Shown: positions 54,732 through 64,000 of the stretch, piece after piece
Layout of the letters: every line of letters starts with the position of its first letter
Numbering within the stretch: the first letter of the stretch is position 1
Source: Acidianus manzaensis
GTDB lineage: Archaea; Thermoproteota; Thermoprotei_A; Sulfolobales; Sulfolobaceae
Length of the DNA: 64,000 bases
Reading direction: 5' to 3'
Assembly: GCF_002116695.1 (NCBI RefSeq)
Contig: NZ_CP020477.1
Location: 124,001-188,000, forward strand
Made by a program: the position numbers and the translations under genes
Notes under the pieces: generated by a model
Databases searched by the model: none
The model's input: the letters and a program-made list of their open reading frames with translations, nothing else
What the model was told of the DNA's origin: nothing

Positions 54732-56079
54732 CTTTCAATCTCACCTGATGAGCTCTACCTTCTCCAAAATCAACGAAGAAGTCCTTATCTACTTCTAATC
54801 CGCCGTCTTTATTTGCGTTTAGTTTTACCATCCATCCTTTTAATCCTTCAGGATAGAATTCGTTATCCCATGTACTATATAATGAATTAGTTACGTAGAC
54901 TCTTTTACCGTCTCTACTAACTTCTAACATTTGTGGCGCACCGGTTAATTTATGTCCAGCAGGGTGATCTTCTCTATGGAATATTCCACCTAACTTCACT
55001 TTACCTGTAAGTATTGGCTTAAATGGATTTGAGACATCGTATTGTCTTACTTCTCCTATTCCCCATAAACTTACGTATAGGAATTTATCATCAAGAGAAA
55101 GATCTATATCCGTAACTAAAGGTGGTACTGCTTTGAATGGTTTTAGAATTTCTGGTACATCTTCAGCAGGTTCTGCAGGAATTTCAATTACTTTTTCTGC
55201 ATTCCATTTTTTATCTTCATAAAACCACAACCATATTGAACTACTAAGATCCTTTAAACTAACTACCATATTAATAAATCCCATCATTTTTGTAGGATTA
55301 TGTAATGGCCTTAACTCTAAAGCCATTCTATTTTCTTCTCCTAAGGTTATCGAAGAAATTTTCCTTCTCCTCCTTAAATCCCAGAAATGAATTCTATTTC
55401 CGTATTTATCTTTAAGATGTTCTAACTTTAATCCGTCTTCTATAGTATTTGGCGTAGCCCATTCGCTACTTACCATCACTTCATTTGGTAGATTCCACCA
55501 GAAATCATAAGCTAGATATTGATCACCTCTATCTATTTCCCATTTGCCTAATGGGTCAAAAGTATAATGATCTAGCATTAATATTCCTCCAGGTCCATCT
55601 CCAGTCTCATTACCAAACGCACTAATGTAAATACCATCTGGACCACAATGTACAGTATGTAGTCTAGTATATCCAGTTTTGCTCACAACCTCTTTTGGTT
55701 CTATAGTTTTTACAATTTGTGGTTGTCTAGGGTTCTGTTTTGTATCAATGATATATATTCTAGATGATCTTAAACCAGGAACAACTAGATACCTCCTTTC
55801 TACGTCTGGCCTTCCATTTGGACATAGAGCAGAACTACAAGCGTTCCAACCAAAATGATGAAGCTCGTCATTAAAATTTGGAAGTTCCACTTTATATATA
55901 ATCTTAGAGTAAGTTTCTGAATCTGGATTTACGTCAACAACTGCTATAAAATCGGGTTTTTCTACTCCAGTTTTAGTATGTAATCCTGCAACATAAGCCA
56001 AATCTTCTGGCGGAGATTCCATAGCCATTTTAGGGGATGGATAGAATGTTGGGTCTCTTTTAAATGAGAATACTCCCAT
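54694..56079 (-). CDS. SBP56 family protein (selenium-binding protein / methanethiol oxidase type)
   Basis: The 461 residues match SBP56 along the whole length: KMAMESPPEDLAYVAGLHTK near the start, FGWNACSSALCPNGRPDVER with the conserved Cys, the H-C-G-P motif in LHTVHCGPDGIYISAFG, and AGHKLTGAPQMLEVSRDGKR. Near the end GRAHQVRLKGGDASSDSYCY completes the propeller. In bacteria the family oxidises methanethiol to formaldehyde, H2S and H2O2, with a metal cofactor; in archaea it is less studied. It leads an operon with the overlapping membrane protein. The sulfur-rich habitat of Sulfolobales makes a thiol substrate plausible. Confidence 0.88.
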   Translation of the reverse strand: MGVFSFKRDPTFYPSPKMAMESPPEDLAYVAGLHTKTGVEKPDFIAVVDVNPDSETYSKIIYKVELPNFNDELHHFGWNACSSALCPNGRPDVERRYLVVPGLRSSRIYIIDTKQNPRQPQIVKTIEPKEVVSKTGYTRLHTVHCGPDGIYISAFGNETGDGPGGILMLDHYTFDPLGKWEIDRGDQYLAYDFWWNLPNEVMVSSEWATPNTIEDGLKLEHLKDKYGNRIHFWDLRRRRKISSITLGEENRMALELRPLHNPTKMMGFINMVVSLKDLSSSIWLWFYEDKKWNAEKVIEIPAEPAEDVPEILKPFKAVPPLVTDIDLSLDDKFLYVSLWGIGEVRQYDVSNPFKPILTGKVKLGGIFHREDHPAGHKLTGAPQMLEVSRDGKRVYVTNSLYSTWDNEFYPEGLKGWMVKLNANKDGGLEVDKDFFVDFGEGRAHQVRLKGGDASSDSYCYP

Positions 56080-56250
56080 ATATATAGTTAATTAAGATAT
56101 TTATTTAAATTTTATGTTATATGCTAATATTGCACTTATTAAATTATTTAAACTTACTATAACCTTTCATGACAATATTACCAAAAATATTTTTGTTCTT
56201 AATCCTTCAGGATAAGTGAAATTAGTTAAATGATCCTTCTTTCTCTCTTT

Positions 56251-57024
56251 TTATTTTTTAAATATAAAATAAATTGAAATTAATGTTATTGCCCCTCCTA
56301 TAATTTCTTGAATATTCGGAATCTGATGAAAAATAGGTATTGCCAGTAACGTAGCTACTACTGGTTCAATAAGCTCTGCAGATGTTACTAAGCTAATAGG
56401 TAGCTTATTTGCAGTGTATATAATTGAACCATGTCCGATTAAAGTAGGAATTAAAACAAGACCTAATACTGCAAGTATCGAAACTAAATTAAATTCGCCT
56501 ATACCATATACTGGTAAAATTGGAATCATGAATGTTGAAGATAATAAGTAAATGAAAGATGCGGTTGAGGTAAAATCGTAATGTAATTTAGATAAGAAAT
56601 AAGTATAAAAAGCAAAGGAAACAGCAGACAGTAATGCTAAAACATTTCCTAGAAGATAACCGAAACTTACGCTATAGTTTATTATTATTATCCCTGCTAT
56701 TGCTGTGAGTATGAATAAGTCAATTCTTCTTCTTAATATCATTGCAAATATCGGGCTAGTAGAGACTAGAATAGTTGAGGCAGATATTGTAGTTAAGAAA
56801 ACACTACTTACAAAAAACATCATATGAAGTGAAAGAAATAATGAAGGAATGATAAAGTATTTCAATTTAAACTTTCCTTTTCTGGAAAAGGCAAGCAGAA
56901 TTGATCCAGCCAACACAAACCGTAAAAACGTAATCAAAGGTGGAGATATGGTACAAAATTTGACAAAAATTGCTGCAGTTCCAAAAGCAACACCGCCTAA
57001 AAACAATATTGCCTTTTCCTTCAT
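56251..57024 (-). CDS. EamA/DMT superfamily transporter
   Basis: The 257 residues give about nine to ten membrane helices in two EamA-like repeats: the first starts KAILFLGGVAFGTAAIFVKF and contains PPLITFLRFVLAGSILL; the second has VSFAFYTYFLSKLHYDFTST and LISSELIEPVVATLL-like (TSAELIEPVVATLLAIPIFH). It is slightly short for the family (usually about 280-300). EamA proteins export or take up amino acids and other metabolites; substrate unknown. Monocistronic, ATG 57024. Confidence 0.8.
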   Translation of the reverse strand: MKEKAILFLGGVAFGTAAIFVKFCTISPPLITFLRFVLAGSILLAFSRKGKFKLKYFIIPSLFLSLHMMFFVSSVFLTTISASTILVSTSPIFAMILRRRIDLFILTAIAGIIIINYSVSFGYLLGNVLALLSAVSFAFYTYFLSKLHYDFTSTASFIYLLSSTFMIPILPVYGIGEFNLVSILAVLGLVLIPTLIGHGSIIYTANKLPISLVTSAELIEPVVATLLAIPIFHQIPNIQEIIGGAITLISIYFIFKK

Positions 57025-57296
57025 AGTATAGAAAAATATAGATAAATGTATTTAAGCATAACGTAGAATATTATTTTAACATGTACTGGAATAATTTTAG
57101 ATTTTATCTTTCGTGACAATGCATCTTATTTTTTCATTACAACAGCTATTTACAAAAAAATTCAAAATAAAAGTAAAAATTTAATCAAGTTAATACTTGT
57201 TATATTATTTAAAAGTGTTACATGTAGTTAAAACTTTGAATACATGATAAGAGATTATACAATAAATTTTTAAACATAATGGATCGTCTTTAATGC

Positions 57297-58421
57297 ATGG
57301 TAGCTATTGTAGATGTAGGGATTACAAAATTCGGCAAGAGAAAGGAAAGCGTCATAGAGTTAGCCGGTGAAGCCAGTAAAGACTTGGTCAGAAAATATGA
57401 TTTTGATTTTGTAATAGTTTCCAATTCATATTCTGGAGAATTTAATTCTATTTCAGGAATTAATTCTCTAATTACAACTTATTTGGGAATTGACGAAGTT
57501 CCGTCAGTAAGAGTTGATAATACTAGTGGAAGTGGAGGGTCAGCATTACTTTTAGCTAAATCTCTTTTAGAGTCCAAAGAAGCTAATACGGTGCTAATAA
57601 TAGGCGTAGAAAAAATGTCTGATAAGAAAACCAGAGAAGTAACTAAAATAATTTCTTCCTTACTCCCTGAAAACGAAAGGATCGCATCCTTACCCTCACT
57701 TGCTTCATTAGCTACAATTAATTACATGAAAAAGTTTGGAGCCACCAGAGAAAGCATAGCAGAAGTGGCTGTAAAAAATCATTATAATGGATCTTTAAAT
57801 CCTTATGCTCATATTCAAAAAGCAGTATCACTTCAAGATGTATTATCTTCACCAGTTATTTCTGAACCATTAAGATTGTATGAATATACTCCTATTAGTG
57901 ATGGTGCAGCATCGATAGTAATGACTAGAAATGAAGATGCGTTAAGTTATACCAGTAAACCAGTCTATATAAAAGGAATAGGATATTCTAACAATACTTC
58001 ATTTATATGTGATAGAGATGACTTTACTACCTTGGACTCAGTTAGAAGAGCTTCAAGGATGGCATTTAAGAAGGCAAAGATAGAAAAAATCGATTTTGCA
58101 GAATTACATGACATGGCCACAATTCTTGAAATTATTCAATCAGAGGATATTGGCTTATTTCCTAAGGGTGAAGGATGGAAAGCTGTAATTAATGGAGTTA
58201 CTAGATTAGATGGTGATATTCCTTTAAATCCTAGTGGGGGATTGAATTCTAAGGGTCATCCTATAGGCGCTAGTGGGATAGCTCAAGCTTTGGAGGCTTT
58301 TTGGCAAATTAGAAATGAGGCAGGAAATAGGCAAGTAAAAGATGCAAGAGTTGGATTAAGTTTAAGTATGGCAGGATTTGGAAATTCTGCTACTGTAACA
58401 ATTTACGGTGACGAGCCATGA
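57297..58421 (+). CDS. Thiolase-like protein lacking the nucleophilic cysteine
   Basis: The 374 residues align end to end with the thiolase at 43117. The first motif reads VRVDNTSGSGGSA, so the position of Cys84 is Ser77. The second box reads ELHDMATILEI, so HDCF has lost its Cys and Phe. The third, GHPIGASG, is intact. It therefore cannot form the usual acyl-cysteine and may be a non-catalytic partner, an esterase-like derivative or a binding subunit. The ATG at 57297 has AATAAATTTTTAAA about 26 nt upstream. The small zinc protein overlaps its stop by 4 nt, copying the thiolase/DUF35 arrangement. Confidence 0.75.
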   Translation: MVAIVDVGITKFGKRKESVIELAGEASKDLVRKYDFDFVIVSNSYSGEFNSISGINSLITTYLGIDEVPSVRVDNTSGSGGSALLLAKSLLESKEANTVLIIGVEKMSDKKTREVTKIISSLLPENERIASLPSLASLATINYMKKFGATRESIAEVAVKNHYNGSLNPYAHIQKAVSLQDVLSSPVISEPLRLYEYTPISDGAASIVMTRNEDALSYTSKPVYIKGIGYSNNTSFICDRDDFTTLDSVRRASRMAFKKAKIEKIDFAELHDMATILEIIQSEDIGLFPKGEGWKAVINGVTRLDGDIPLNPSGGLNSKGHPIGASGIAQALEAFWQIRNEAGNRQVKDARVGLSLSMAGFGNSATVTIYGDEP

Positions 58422-58693
58422 TGAAGTGTATAAACTGCGGATATGTAACAAGTTATGAAAGGATAATTTGCCCTAAATGTAAGAGTGAAATGAAAAAAGT
58501 AGAGGAAAATAATAATAATGGTACTGTTATACTTAGTTGGAAACTTTACGTTACTCCGGATGGAAACGAAGAAGAATATTATATTAACTTGATATCATTA
58601 AACGGAACAAAGGCTTTATGTAAATCTTCTAGTGAGTTAAAAGAAGGAGAAAATGTAATGATAAATGGGCAATTATGCGAGAAAATAACCTAA
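58418..58693 (+). CDS. Short DUF35-like zinc-ribbon protein
   Basis: The 91-residue product has the zinc ribbon right at the start (Cys4, Cys7, Cys18, Cys21: MMKCINCGYV and ERIICPKCKS) and a shortened beta-rich region (NGTVILSWKLYVTPDGNEEE). It lacks the N-terminal helix seen in 42721-43110 and about half the OB fold. The ATG overlaps the thiolase-like stop (ATGA), so the two are made together. It is a probable partner of that degenerate thiolase. Confidence 0.65.
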   Translation: MMKCINCGYVTSYERIICPKCKSEMKKVEENNNNGTVILSWKLYVTPDGNEEEYYINLISLNGTKALCKSSSELKEGENVMINGQLCEKIT

Positions 58694-59074
58694 AAATAGT
58701 TTTTCCAAGCACATATCTAAAAACTAGAATTCTCTAATTTACTCTAGTAAAATATAATTCGTATATTTTTTCTAAAAACTTACTAAATGGAAATGAGTAT
58801 ATATCCTTAGTTGTAGATTATGGAAAAGTGAGTTCATTTATAGTAAATTCTTCTAGTATTATTACAGTGCCTTTTTCTCTTTGTAACTGATTCGTTTCTC
58901 AATTTAACTTATGTTTTTATATTAATGAAAAAGTTCTAATAATTTTTCATGGCTTGGATATTGGGAGTACCGTAGGATTAAGTAATTCAATCTAAAACTT
59001 AGCTATTTAATTTTTTATGAGAGCTCTCGTTATAGCAACAATAAGTATTTAGTTTCTATAGTGAAATATAATTT
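58694..59074. other. Intergenic, 0.38 kb, with a 50-codon coding-like fragment
   Basis: From 58738 to 58890 one plus-strand frame is open without a start, reading TLVKYNSYIFSKNLLNGNEY, then ISLVVDYGKVSSFIVNSSSI and a stop. It is too short to place and may be a remnant of a surface protein gene. The right end holds the promoter of the DUF998-like gene. Confidence 0.35.
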
Positions 59075-59602
59075 ATGGATAGATCAAAGATTTCTGGATA
59101 TTTAATTTTAGTAGGAGTATCTCAATTTATATTATTTATTATTGTAGCTGAAGCTTTATATCCAGGCTATTCTATAAGGTCAAATTATGTTAGTGATCTT
59201 GGAGTTGGGAGTACAGCAATAATATTCAATGGATCAATAATATTTATGGGTTTACTTATTATCGTAAGTTCTATTCTTTTGTGGAGATCATATTCATTTC
59301 TTATTTTTATTACCGGAGTAGGAGCTATGTTTGTGGGGATATTTCCTGAAACTACTGGTTATCCTCATTTAATTTCTGCACTTATAGCATTTCTATTTGG
59401 AGGAATTTCTGCTATTGTTACTTCTTTTCATAGAAATTATTTCTGGAGTATACTAGGTATAATTACGTTAGTCAGTTTAGTCTTGTTTATCCTTAAAATA
59501 TACCCAATAGGACCTGGAGGTACTGAAAGATTAATTATATATCCTGAACTAATTTGGGGAATTAGTTTCGCTACATACTTAATAGAAGGGAGAAAACATT
59601 AA
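59075..59602 (+). CDS. DUF998-like membrane protein
   Basis: A 175-residue protein with about six membrane helices. The family motif SNYVSDLGVGSTAIIFNGSI after the first helix (EALYPGYSIR in the loop) is typical of DUF998. Function is unknown for the family; in archaea it is widespread beside diverse operons. Monocistronic, converging with the P450 gene. Confidence 0.7.
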   Translation: MDRSKISGYLILVGVSQFILFIIVAEALYPGYSIRSNYVSDLGVGSTAIIFNGSIIFMGLLIIVSSILLWRSYSFLIFITGVGAMFVGIFPETTGYPHLISALIAFLFGGISAIVTSFHRNYFWSILGIITLVSLVLFILKIYPIGPGGTERLIIYPELIWGISFATYLIEGRKH

Positions 59603-59658
59603 AGAAGTAGAGTAAAAAAAGGATAATTTTTCAGATAAAACGAATTCTATTTTTATTT

Positions 59659-60786
59659 CTAATTAAGTTTATTAGTATCTAACTTTTTCCCTTTAACAAC
59701 TAATTTCTTATATCCGTTAAGTATCTCATTTTCAATTTTCTCCTTTTCTATAATATCTGTAATTTCCATTTTTCTAGATAATTCTTCTAATAATATTTTA
59801 GCTTCTAGTCTTGCTAGTGGTGCACCTAAGCACAAGTGTATTCCAGAACCGAAACTAAGATGAGGATTAGGGGATCTGTCTGGTATAAAATCATCTGGAT
59901 TATTAAATACGCTCTCATCTCTATTAGCCGAAGCGATCCAAACTCTTATAAGTTCGCCTTCTTCTATTTCTTTTCCTCCGATATTTACTTTTTCCTTAGT
60001 TATTCTTGCAGTTCTCATTACTGGTGGAGAATATCTTAACGCTTCTTCTACTGCCTTCAATCCTCCATTCTTCCTTATATAATCCCATTGTTTAAATATA
60101 GTTAAATCTTCTATGGCATTTCCTATTAAATTAGTAGTTGTTTCATTTCCTGCTATCATGAGTAGAATAAGATATCCTCTTTTCTCTACATCGGATAGAT
60201 TTGAATTAGCAATAACTGAAGTTATATCATCACCTTTTTCTCCTTTCCTAGAATTTATAACGTTTTTAGAAAAATTGATTAATTCTAGATATTTCTTTCC
60301 AATCCTAAAAATTTCCGTTGGTTTACCCAACCTTAACGCTACTATGTCAGACCACTCTTTAATCTTCTTCACATCAGACTCTATTCCTAACAATTTAGAT
60401 ATTATTATAACTGGTAAGGGGACTGCAATACTTTCTATTACATCAAATTCATTATCTAAGTTTGAAATTAAGTTATCAACAGTTTCTCTTATGAATCCCT
60501 CTAATTGTCTTAAGTTAGCCGGATTAAAGAAATTGCTCGTCATTCCTCTAAGTTCATCATGTAATGGTGGATCAGATGTTAACATTGTATATCTTGTCGG
60601 TACAGCGAAAGTTATTTTGCCCGATCTTAAATCTGGCAATTTTTCATTATAGTCTGTCATAGCAGAGGAAAATCTCTTAAAATCATTAAGTATTAATTTA
60701 CAATCATTATAAGTAAACACATTCCAAACTTCTCCGTCATAATAAACTGGGCTTTCTTTCCTCATTTTCTTGAACCAGTCGTACAT
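59659..60786 (-). CDS. cyp119: Cytochrome P450, CYP119 family
   Basis: The 375-residue protein is clearly an orthologue of Sulfolobus CYP119. It starts MYDWFKKMRKESPVYYDG and contains TRYTMLTSDPPLHDELRGMT, the I-helix AGNETTTNL, the K-helix E-x-x-R in VEEALRYSPPVMRTAR, and the heme loop HLSFGSGIHLCLGAPLARLE with the cysteine ligand Cys319. The enzyme is a soluble, heat-stable monooxygenase whose physiological substrate is not settled; fatty acids are hydroxylated in vitro. Reductants may be ferredoxin and a 2-oxoacid oxidoreductase, which fits the iorA start at 63277 only loosely. Monocistronic. Confidence 0.93.
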   Translation of the reverse strand: MYDWFKKMRKESPVYYDGEVWNVFTYNDCKLILNDFKRFSSAMTDYNEKLPDLRSGKITFAVPTRYTMLTSDPPLHDELRGMTSNFFNPANLRQLEGFIRETVDNLISNLDNEFDVIESIAVPLPVIIISKLLGIESDVKKIKEWSDIVALRLGKPTEIFRIGKKYLELINFSKNVINSRKGEKGDDITSVIANSNLSDVEKRGYLILLMIAGNETTTNLIGNAIEDLTIFKQWDYIRKNGGLKAVEEALRYSPPVMRTARITKEKVNIGGKEIEEGELIRVWIASANRDESVFNNPDDFIPDRSPNPHLSFGSGIHLCLGAPLARLEAKILLEELSRKMEITDIIEKEKIENEILNGYKKLVVKGKKLDTNKLN

Positions 60787-60953
60787 AATTAAAACTTTTA
60801 TTTTGAGGTTAAATACTTTTCGATATATCTATTTAATTTTTCTCAATAATTAGTCTTCTAATAAAACTTGCTTATTCACGTTTTATCACTATAAATTTTT
60901 ATGTTTTTCAAAAAAATTGATATTATATAATAATAATTTATTTTCATGTAGAA

Positions 60954-62387
60954 TTATGGAGAAATCTCATCTAACCTCCTATGTGCAGTATAATGACCTC
61001 CTACAAGTGCAATTATTGCGGCTATAACTAAGAATACTGCGATAAGTCCAAAGAGTTCCAGAGTAGGTAATAAGACTGCTATTGATGTAATATAAGCTAC
61101 TCCTATCCCTCCTCCTAAATGCCCGAATCCATCACATAATGCAAAACCTGAAGTTCTAGCCCTAGTTGGGAAACTTTCAGCTGTCCATGCGTAAGCTACT
61201 GGGACCCAAACGTTAAATCCTATAAATAATATAATTGCTCCTATACCATCAATTATTATATTTGGTATTATCGCTACTATTATTCCTCCTATCACTGTTA
61301 TTAGCGCACCTATACTTATCCAGAACTTTCTTTCTATTTTTTCTCCAAATTCAGTTGCTATAATTGCTGCTAATACGAATCCTGTTATTCCAATAGCAGA
61401 AATTACTCCTGCCTCTGATGAACTATATCCATGAGCAGTAAGAAGTGATGTTAAACCGGAAGCTATGCTATATACTGTTGTATAAGCTAAGAACCACATT
61501 GGCATCAAAATTGCTAATCTCTTTAGGTAGAATTTATTTGTTAGAATTTCTGAATAAGGTACCTCTTTTTGAGGTTTACTCATAGTGACTAAGTTAGGAA
61601 TTTGAGGTAAAGAAATTCCCCTCTTTGTAATTTTTTCCTCCATAGATCTTACTATTGTTTCAGCTTCGTTGATCCTTCCTTTTCCTATAAGCCATCTAGG
61701 AGATTCGGGTAATTCAAATCGTAAAAGTAGACCTATTATAGCCAAGAATCCTCCTATAATATACATTACTCTCCAACCGTTTGTTGCTAAATATCCTGAC
61801 CCACCTAACGCGAATGGTAATCCTTGCGGAAACGGTGCCGATGGTGTAGTTAAGATTAATCCTAACCATATAGCTAAAAATCCACCTATCGTAGAGAAAA
61901 CAAAAATTAATGATACATATTTTGCTCTTATATGCGTAGGTGCTACTTCACTGATATATGTGTTAACTATTGCTAAGTCTGCTCCTACGCCTATCCCTGT
62001 CAAAATCCTTGCAATTAAGAATTCCAGATACGAAAAAGTGGCTGCATTATAAAATGAGCTTAAACCCATTATTAGCATTGTTATCATTAGCATATTTCTT
62101 CTACCTATCTTATCAGAAATTGGAGACAAGACAAGAGAACCTATAACGTAACCGATTAAATTGCCTAAAACTACCGGTCCTAGTAATATGGCCGCATTTG
62201 AAGGAGATACATGAAATAATACTACTGCAGTCTGAACAAAACTTACATTTATATTGAAAATATCATAAAATGTAAATAATTCTCCAACACCTATAATTCC
62301 TAACAAAATATAGTTAAAGGCCCATGTTGGTAGCCTATCAAGTCTAGCTATAATTTGGGCTGACTTTACATTATCTTCTTTTGACAT
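60954..62387 (-). CDS. MFS transporter, sugar/aromatic-acid porter type
   Basis: A 477-residue carrier with 12 predicted helices. The signature between helices 2 and 3 is SDKIGRRNMLMITMLIMG; RFELPESPRWLIGKGR after helix 6 is the sugar-porter P-E-S-P-R motif; a second loop is EFGEKIERKFW. Such carriers move sugars, carboxylates or aromatic acids with protons. Given the CoA-ligase and other acid-degradation genes, import of an organic acid is attractive but not proven. Monocistronic; ATG 62387. Confidence 0.82.
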   Translation of the reverse strand: MSKEDNVKSAQIIARLDRLPTWAFNYILLGIIGVGELFTFYDIFNINVSFVQTAVVLFHVSPSNAAILLGPVVLGNLIGYVIGSLVLSPISDKIGRRNMLMITMLIMGLSSFYNAATFSYLEFLIARILTGIGVGADLAIVNTYISEVAPTHIRAKYVSLIFVFSTIGGFLAIWLGLILTTPSAPFPQGLPFALGGSGYLATNGWRVMYIIGGFLAIIGLLLRFELPESPRWLIGKGRINEAETIVRSMEEKITKRGISLPQIPNLVTMSKPQKEVPYSEILTNKFYLKRLAILMPMWFLAYTTVYSIASGLTSLLTAHGYSSSEAGVISAIGITGFVLAAIIATEFGEKIERKFWISIGALITVIGGIIVAIIPNIIIDGIGAIILFIGFNVWVPVAYAWTAESFPTRARTSGFALCDGFGHLGGGIGVAYITSIAVLLPTLELFGLIAVFLVIAAIIALVGGHYTAHRRLDEISP

Positions 62388-62540
62388 ATTCGTTGATACT
62401 TCTTCATAATTATAACTATTATATCAAACTGATTTCAGAATTTTGTTTTATAGATAAACAAAACAATTTTAGTTTATATATATTTTCTTCGTTATTAGCT
62501 TTAAAAAAGATATATAAGCTTAGTTTCTAATGTATAAATT

Positions 62541-63179
62541 ATGAGTGTTATATTTTTGCCACTAGAGTCTTATATAGCAGACGTAACATATGAGTCTAAA
62601 GGAGGTTATGTATTAAAAATAGGAAAATATTATGCTGTATACATTAATGGAAGGATAGAGTATGTTACAGATAATGAAACATTAGCTATTCTCCTACTTT
62701 ACGAGAAATTCTTAGATAAACCAAGGAAAACTATGCACAAAATATTAAGATTGCCTCTATTAAGGTTAACAAGAGATAGTCCAATATATAATAGTGGAGA
62801 AATGCTAATAAAAGGAAGGTTAGATAGCGATAATTTAGAAATCTTATCCTGGAAAGATTTACAAGATTATTCTTTTGATATTATAACATACGAATGGGAG
62901 CATAATGCACTCCGTTCAGAAGGTAATAACGTAAGAACTTTTGTATTAAACTTCGATAAATGTGAATATAAAGCTCAAAATCAAGGAACTCAAATTTATG
63001 AATGTTATATTGAAGATTTCGGAAGATATCTAGTACTTAATCATATTATAAGTTCAGTTGTAGCACAATCATTAGACATACTGCTAAAACTAGGAGAATA
63101 TGCATTAGAAATTGATTCAGAAACTTTAGAAGGATTAAAATCATTCTATGATGATAAAAAAGTTTATAATTTGGTATAA
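62541..63179 (+). CDS. Conserved soluble protein, unknown
   Basis: The 212 residues contain no signal or membrane helix. An N-terminal beta-rich part (SVIFLPLESYIADVTYESKG) is followed by a mixed region with RDSPIYNSGEMLIKGRL and a C-terminal helical part (SSVVAQSLDILLKLGEYALE). I do not recognise the family. A strong TATA-like run precedes the ATG at 62541. It is followed 97 nt later by iorA, but a shared transcript is uncertain. Confidence 0.55.
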   Translation: MSVIFLPLESYIADVTYESKGGYVLKIGKYYAVYINGRIEYVTDNETLAILLLYEKFLDKPRKTMHKILRLPLLRLTRDSPIYNSGEMLIKGRLDSDNLEILSWKDLQDYSFDIITYEWEHNALRSEGNNVRTFVLNFDKCEYKAQNQGTQIYECYIEDFGRYLVLNHIISSVVAQSLDILLKLGEYALEIDSETLEGLKSFYDDKKVYNLV

Positions 63180-63276
63180 TGCTAAAATAAAATTTTTATG
63201 TAATAAAAGGAGAATAAACTAAAATTTAAATATTAAGAAAGATTAGCTTTTATGTCATATTTCATAATTATAAATT

Positions 63277-64000
63277 ATGATGCAACAACTTGTTAATCAA
63301 AAAACGTTATTAGGCAATGAGGCAATTGCATTAGGTGCTTTAGCTTCTGGAGTAGCAGTTGCTACTGGATATCCTGGAACTCCATCAACTGAAATAATAG
63401 AGACACTACAGAAGTTCAAAGATAGATATGTAGAGTGGAGCGCAAACGAAAAAGTTGCTTTTGAAACAGCTTATGGTGCTAGCATTACTGGAGCATATGC
63501 TATGGCTTCTATGAAACACGTTGGAATGAACGTAGCTTCAGATGCAATAATGAGCAGCTCATATACTGGAGTAGAAGGAGCATTAGTCATAATCTCAGCT
63601 GGAGATCCCTCTATGTGGTCATCTCAAAGTGAACAAGATAATAGATATTATGGATTAATGGGATTAATTCCAGTAGTAGAACCTTACGATCCCCAAAGTG
63701 CACATGATTTAATAATTAAAGCATTTGAGTTCAGTAATAAATATCATCATCCAGTAATTTTTTCTACTAATACAAGAATAAGTCATGTAAGAAGCTTGGT
63801 TAATGTTAAAGATCCGATTTCGCCAAAATTTGGAAAATTGATTAAAAAACCTGATAAATATTCCTTAGTCCCAGAAGTAGCAAAAAAGAATAGAATAGAA
63901 CAATTAAGGAAATGGGAGGAAATACAAAAAGGAATTTCAGTATTTAACGAAATTGAAGAAGGAAAAGATGATAAAAAAGTTATAATAACATCCGGACTAG
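63277..64000 (+). CDS. iorA: Indolepyruvate ferredoxin oxidoreductase alpha subunit, partial
   Basis: Runs off the right edge after 241 codons. ATGATG at 63277-63282 gives two possible starts ([20 protein letters not shown]). [15 protein letters not shown] and [20 protein letters not shown] are the 2-oxoacid:ferredoxin oxidoreductase pyrimidine-domain motifs, and [20 protein letters not shown] fits IorA. The enzyme oxidatively decarboxylates aryl pyruvates to aryl-acetyl-CoA, reducing ferredoxin, in aromatic amino acid breakdown. The iron-sulfur and TPP C-terminal parts are outside the window. The IorB gene, if linked, would lie beyond. Confidence 0.88.
   Translation, partial: MMQQLVNQKTLLGNEAIALGALASGVAVATGYPGTPSTEIIETLQKFKDRYVEWSANEKVAFETAYGASITGAYAMASMKHVGMNVASDAIMSSSYTGVEGALVIISAGDPSMWSSQSEQDNRYYGLMGLIPVVEPYDPQSAHDLIIKAFEFSNKYHHPVIFSTNTRISHVRSLVNVKDPISPKFGKLIKKPDKYSLVPEVAKKNRIEQLRKWEEIQKGISVFNEIEEGKDDKKVIITSGL

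Noticed and set aside
60113..60652. 179-codon plus-strand frame opposite cyp119
   Set aside because: CYP119 is certain on the minus strand; the antisense frame has no features.

Overview
The window is AT-rich archaeal chromosome from a thermoacidophilic crenarchaeon of the order Sulfolobales, probably Acidianus-like. The order-level call rests on a CYP119-type P450, an alcohol dehydrogenase that matches the Sulfolobus enzyme almost residue for residue, a DUF973 membrane protein, thermopsin-type 'FTESGLPQGT' surface repeats, TATA-box promoters very close to start codons, and GGTGA-type ribosome sites only at internal operon genes. The genus is a guess. I saw no rRNA, tRNA or CRISPR array.

Layout. 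1-5.7 kb: secreted and surface proteins (Tat-exported LamG protein, membrane-anchored phosphoesterase), a decayed gene and an FkbM methyltransferase. 5.8-6.3 kb: a decayed insertion sequence. 6.4-24.5 kb: a glycan-building island with seven glycosyltransferases or relatives, an FkbM methyltransferase, a sugar nucleotidyltransferase and a three-gene set predicted to make UDP-glucose, UDP-glucuronate and UDP-xylose. Two paralogous winged-helix regulators (6382-7260 and 23664-24518) bracket it. 24.5-36.7 kb: a low-density zone with a 1259-residue surface protein, a beta-propeller protein, a DUF973 protein, a broken ATPase gene and transposon-derived repeats.

36.8-64 kb is metabolic: an acetoacetate-decarboxylase-like protein, alcohol dehydrogenase, 2-oxoacid dehydrogenase E1 alpha and beta, then a divergent cluster around 44.3 kb. 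On one side are thiolase, DUF35 protein and a phenylacetate-CoA-ligase-like enzyme; on the other are a PaaG-like isomerase, an enoyl-CoA hydratase, a PhoU-like regulator, a diiron protein and a frameshifted 3-hydroxyacyl-CoA dehydrogenase. Together these look like a CoA-dependent acid degradation module resembling the lower phenylacetate route. Then come a giant NuoN/NuoL-type fusion, an SDR, an SBP56 protein with an overlapping membrane protein, a second thiolase/DUF35 pair whose thiolase lacks its nucleophilic cysteine, the P450, an MFS carrier and the start of iorA.

The less ordinary signals are: a dispersed ~90-bp repeat (seven copies) that forms the ends of a 331-bp MITE and of a decayed transposon; sharp strand-asymmetric codon-composition blocks inside the glycan island, some starting and stopping within a gene; a 25-bp array of three alternating 7-bp half-sites at 36661; the paa-like cluster with an unplaced diiron protein; and the degenerate thiolase pair.
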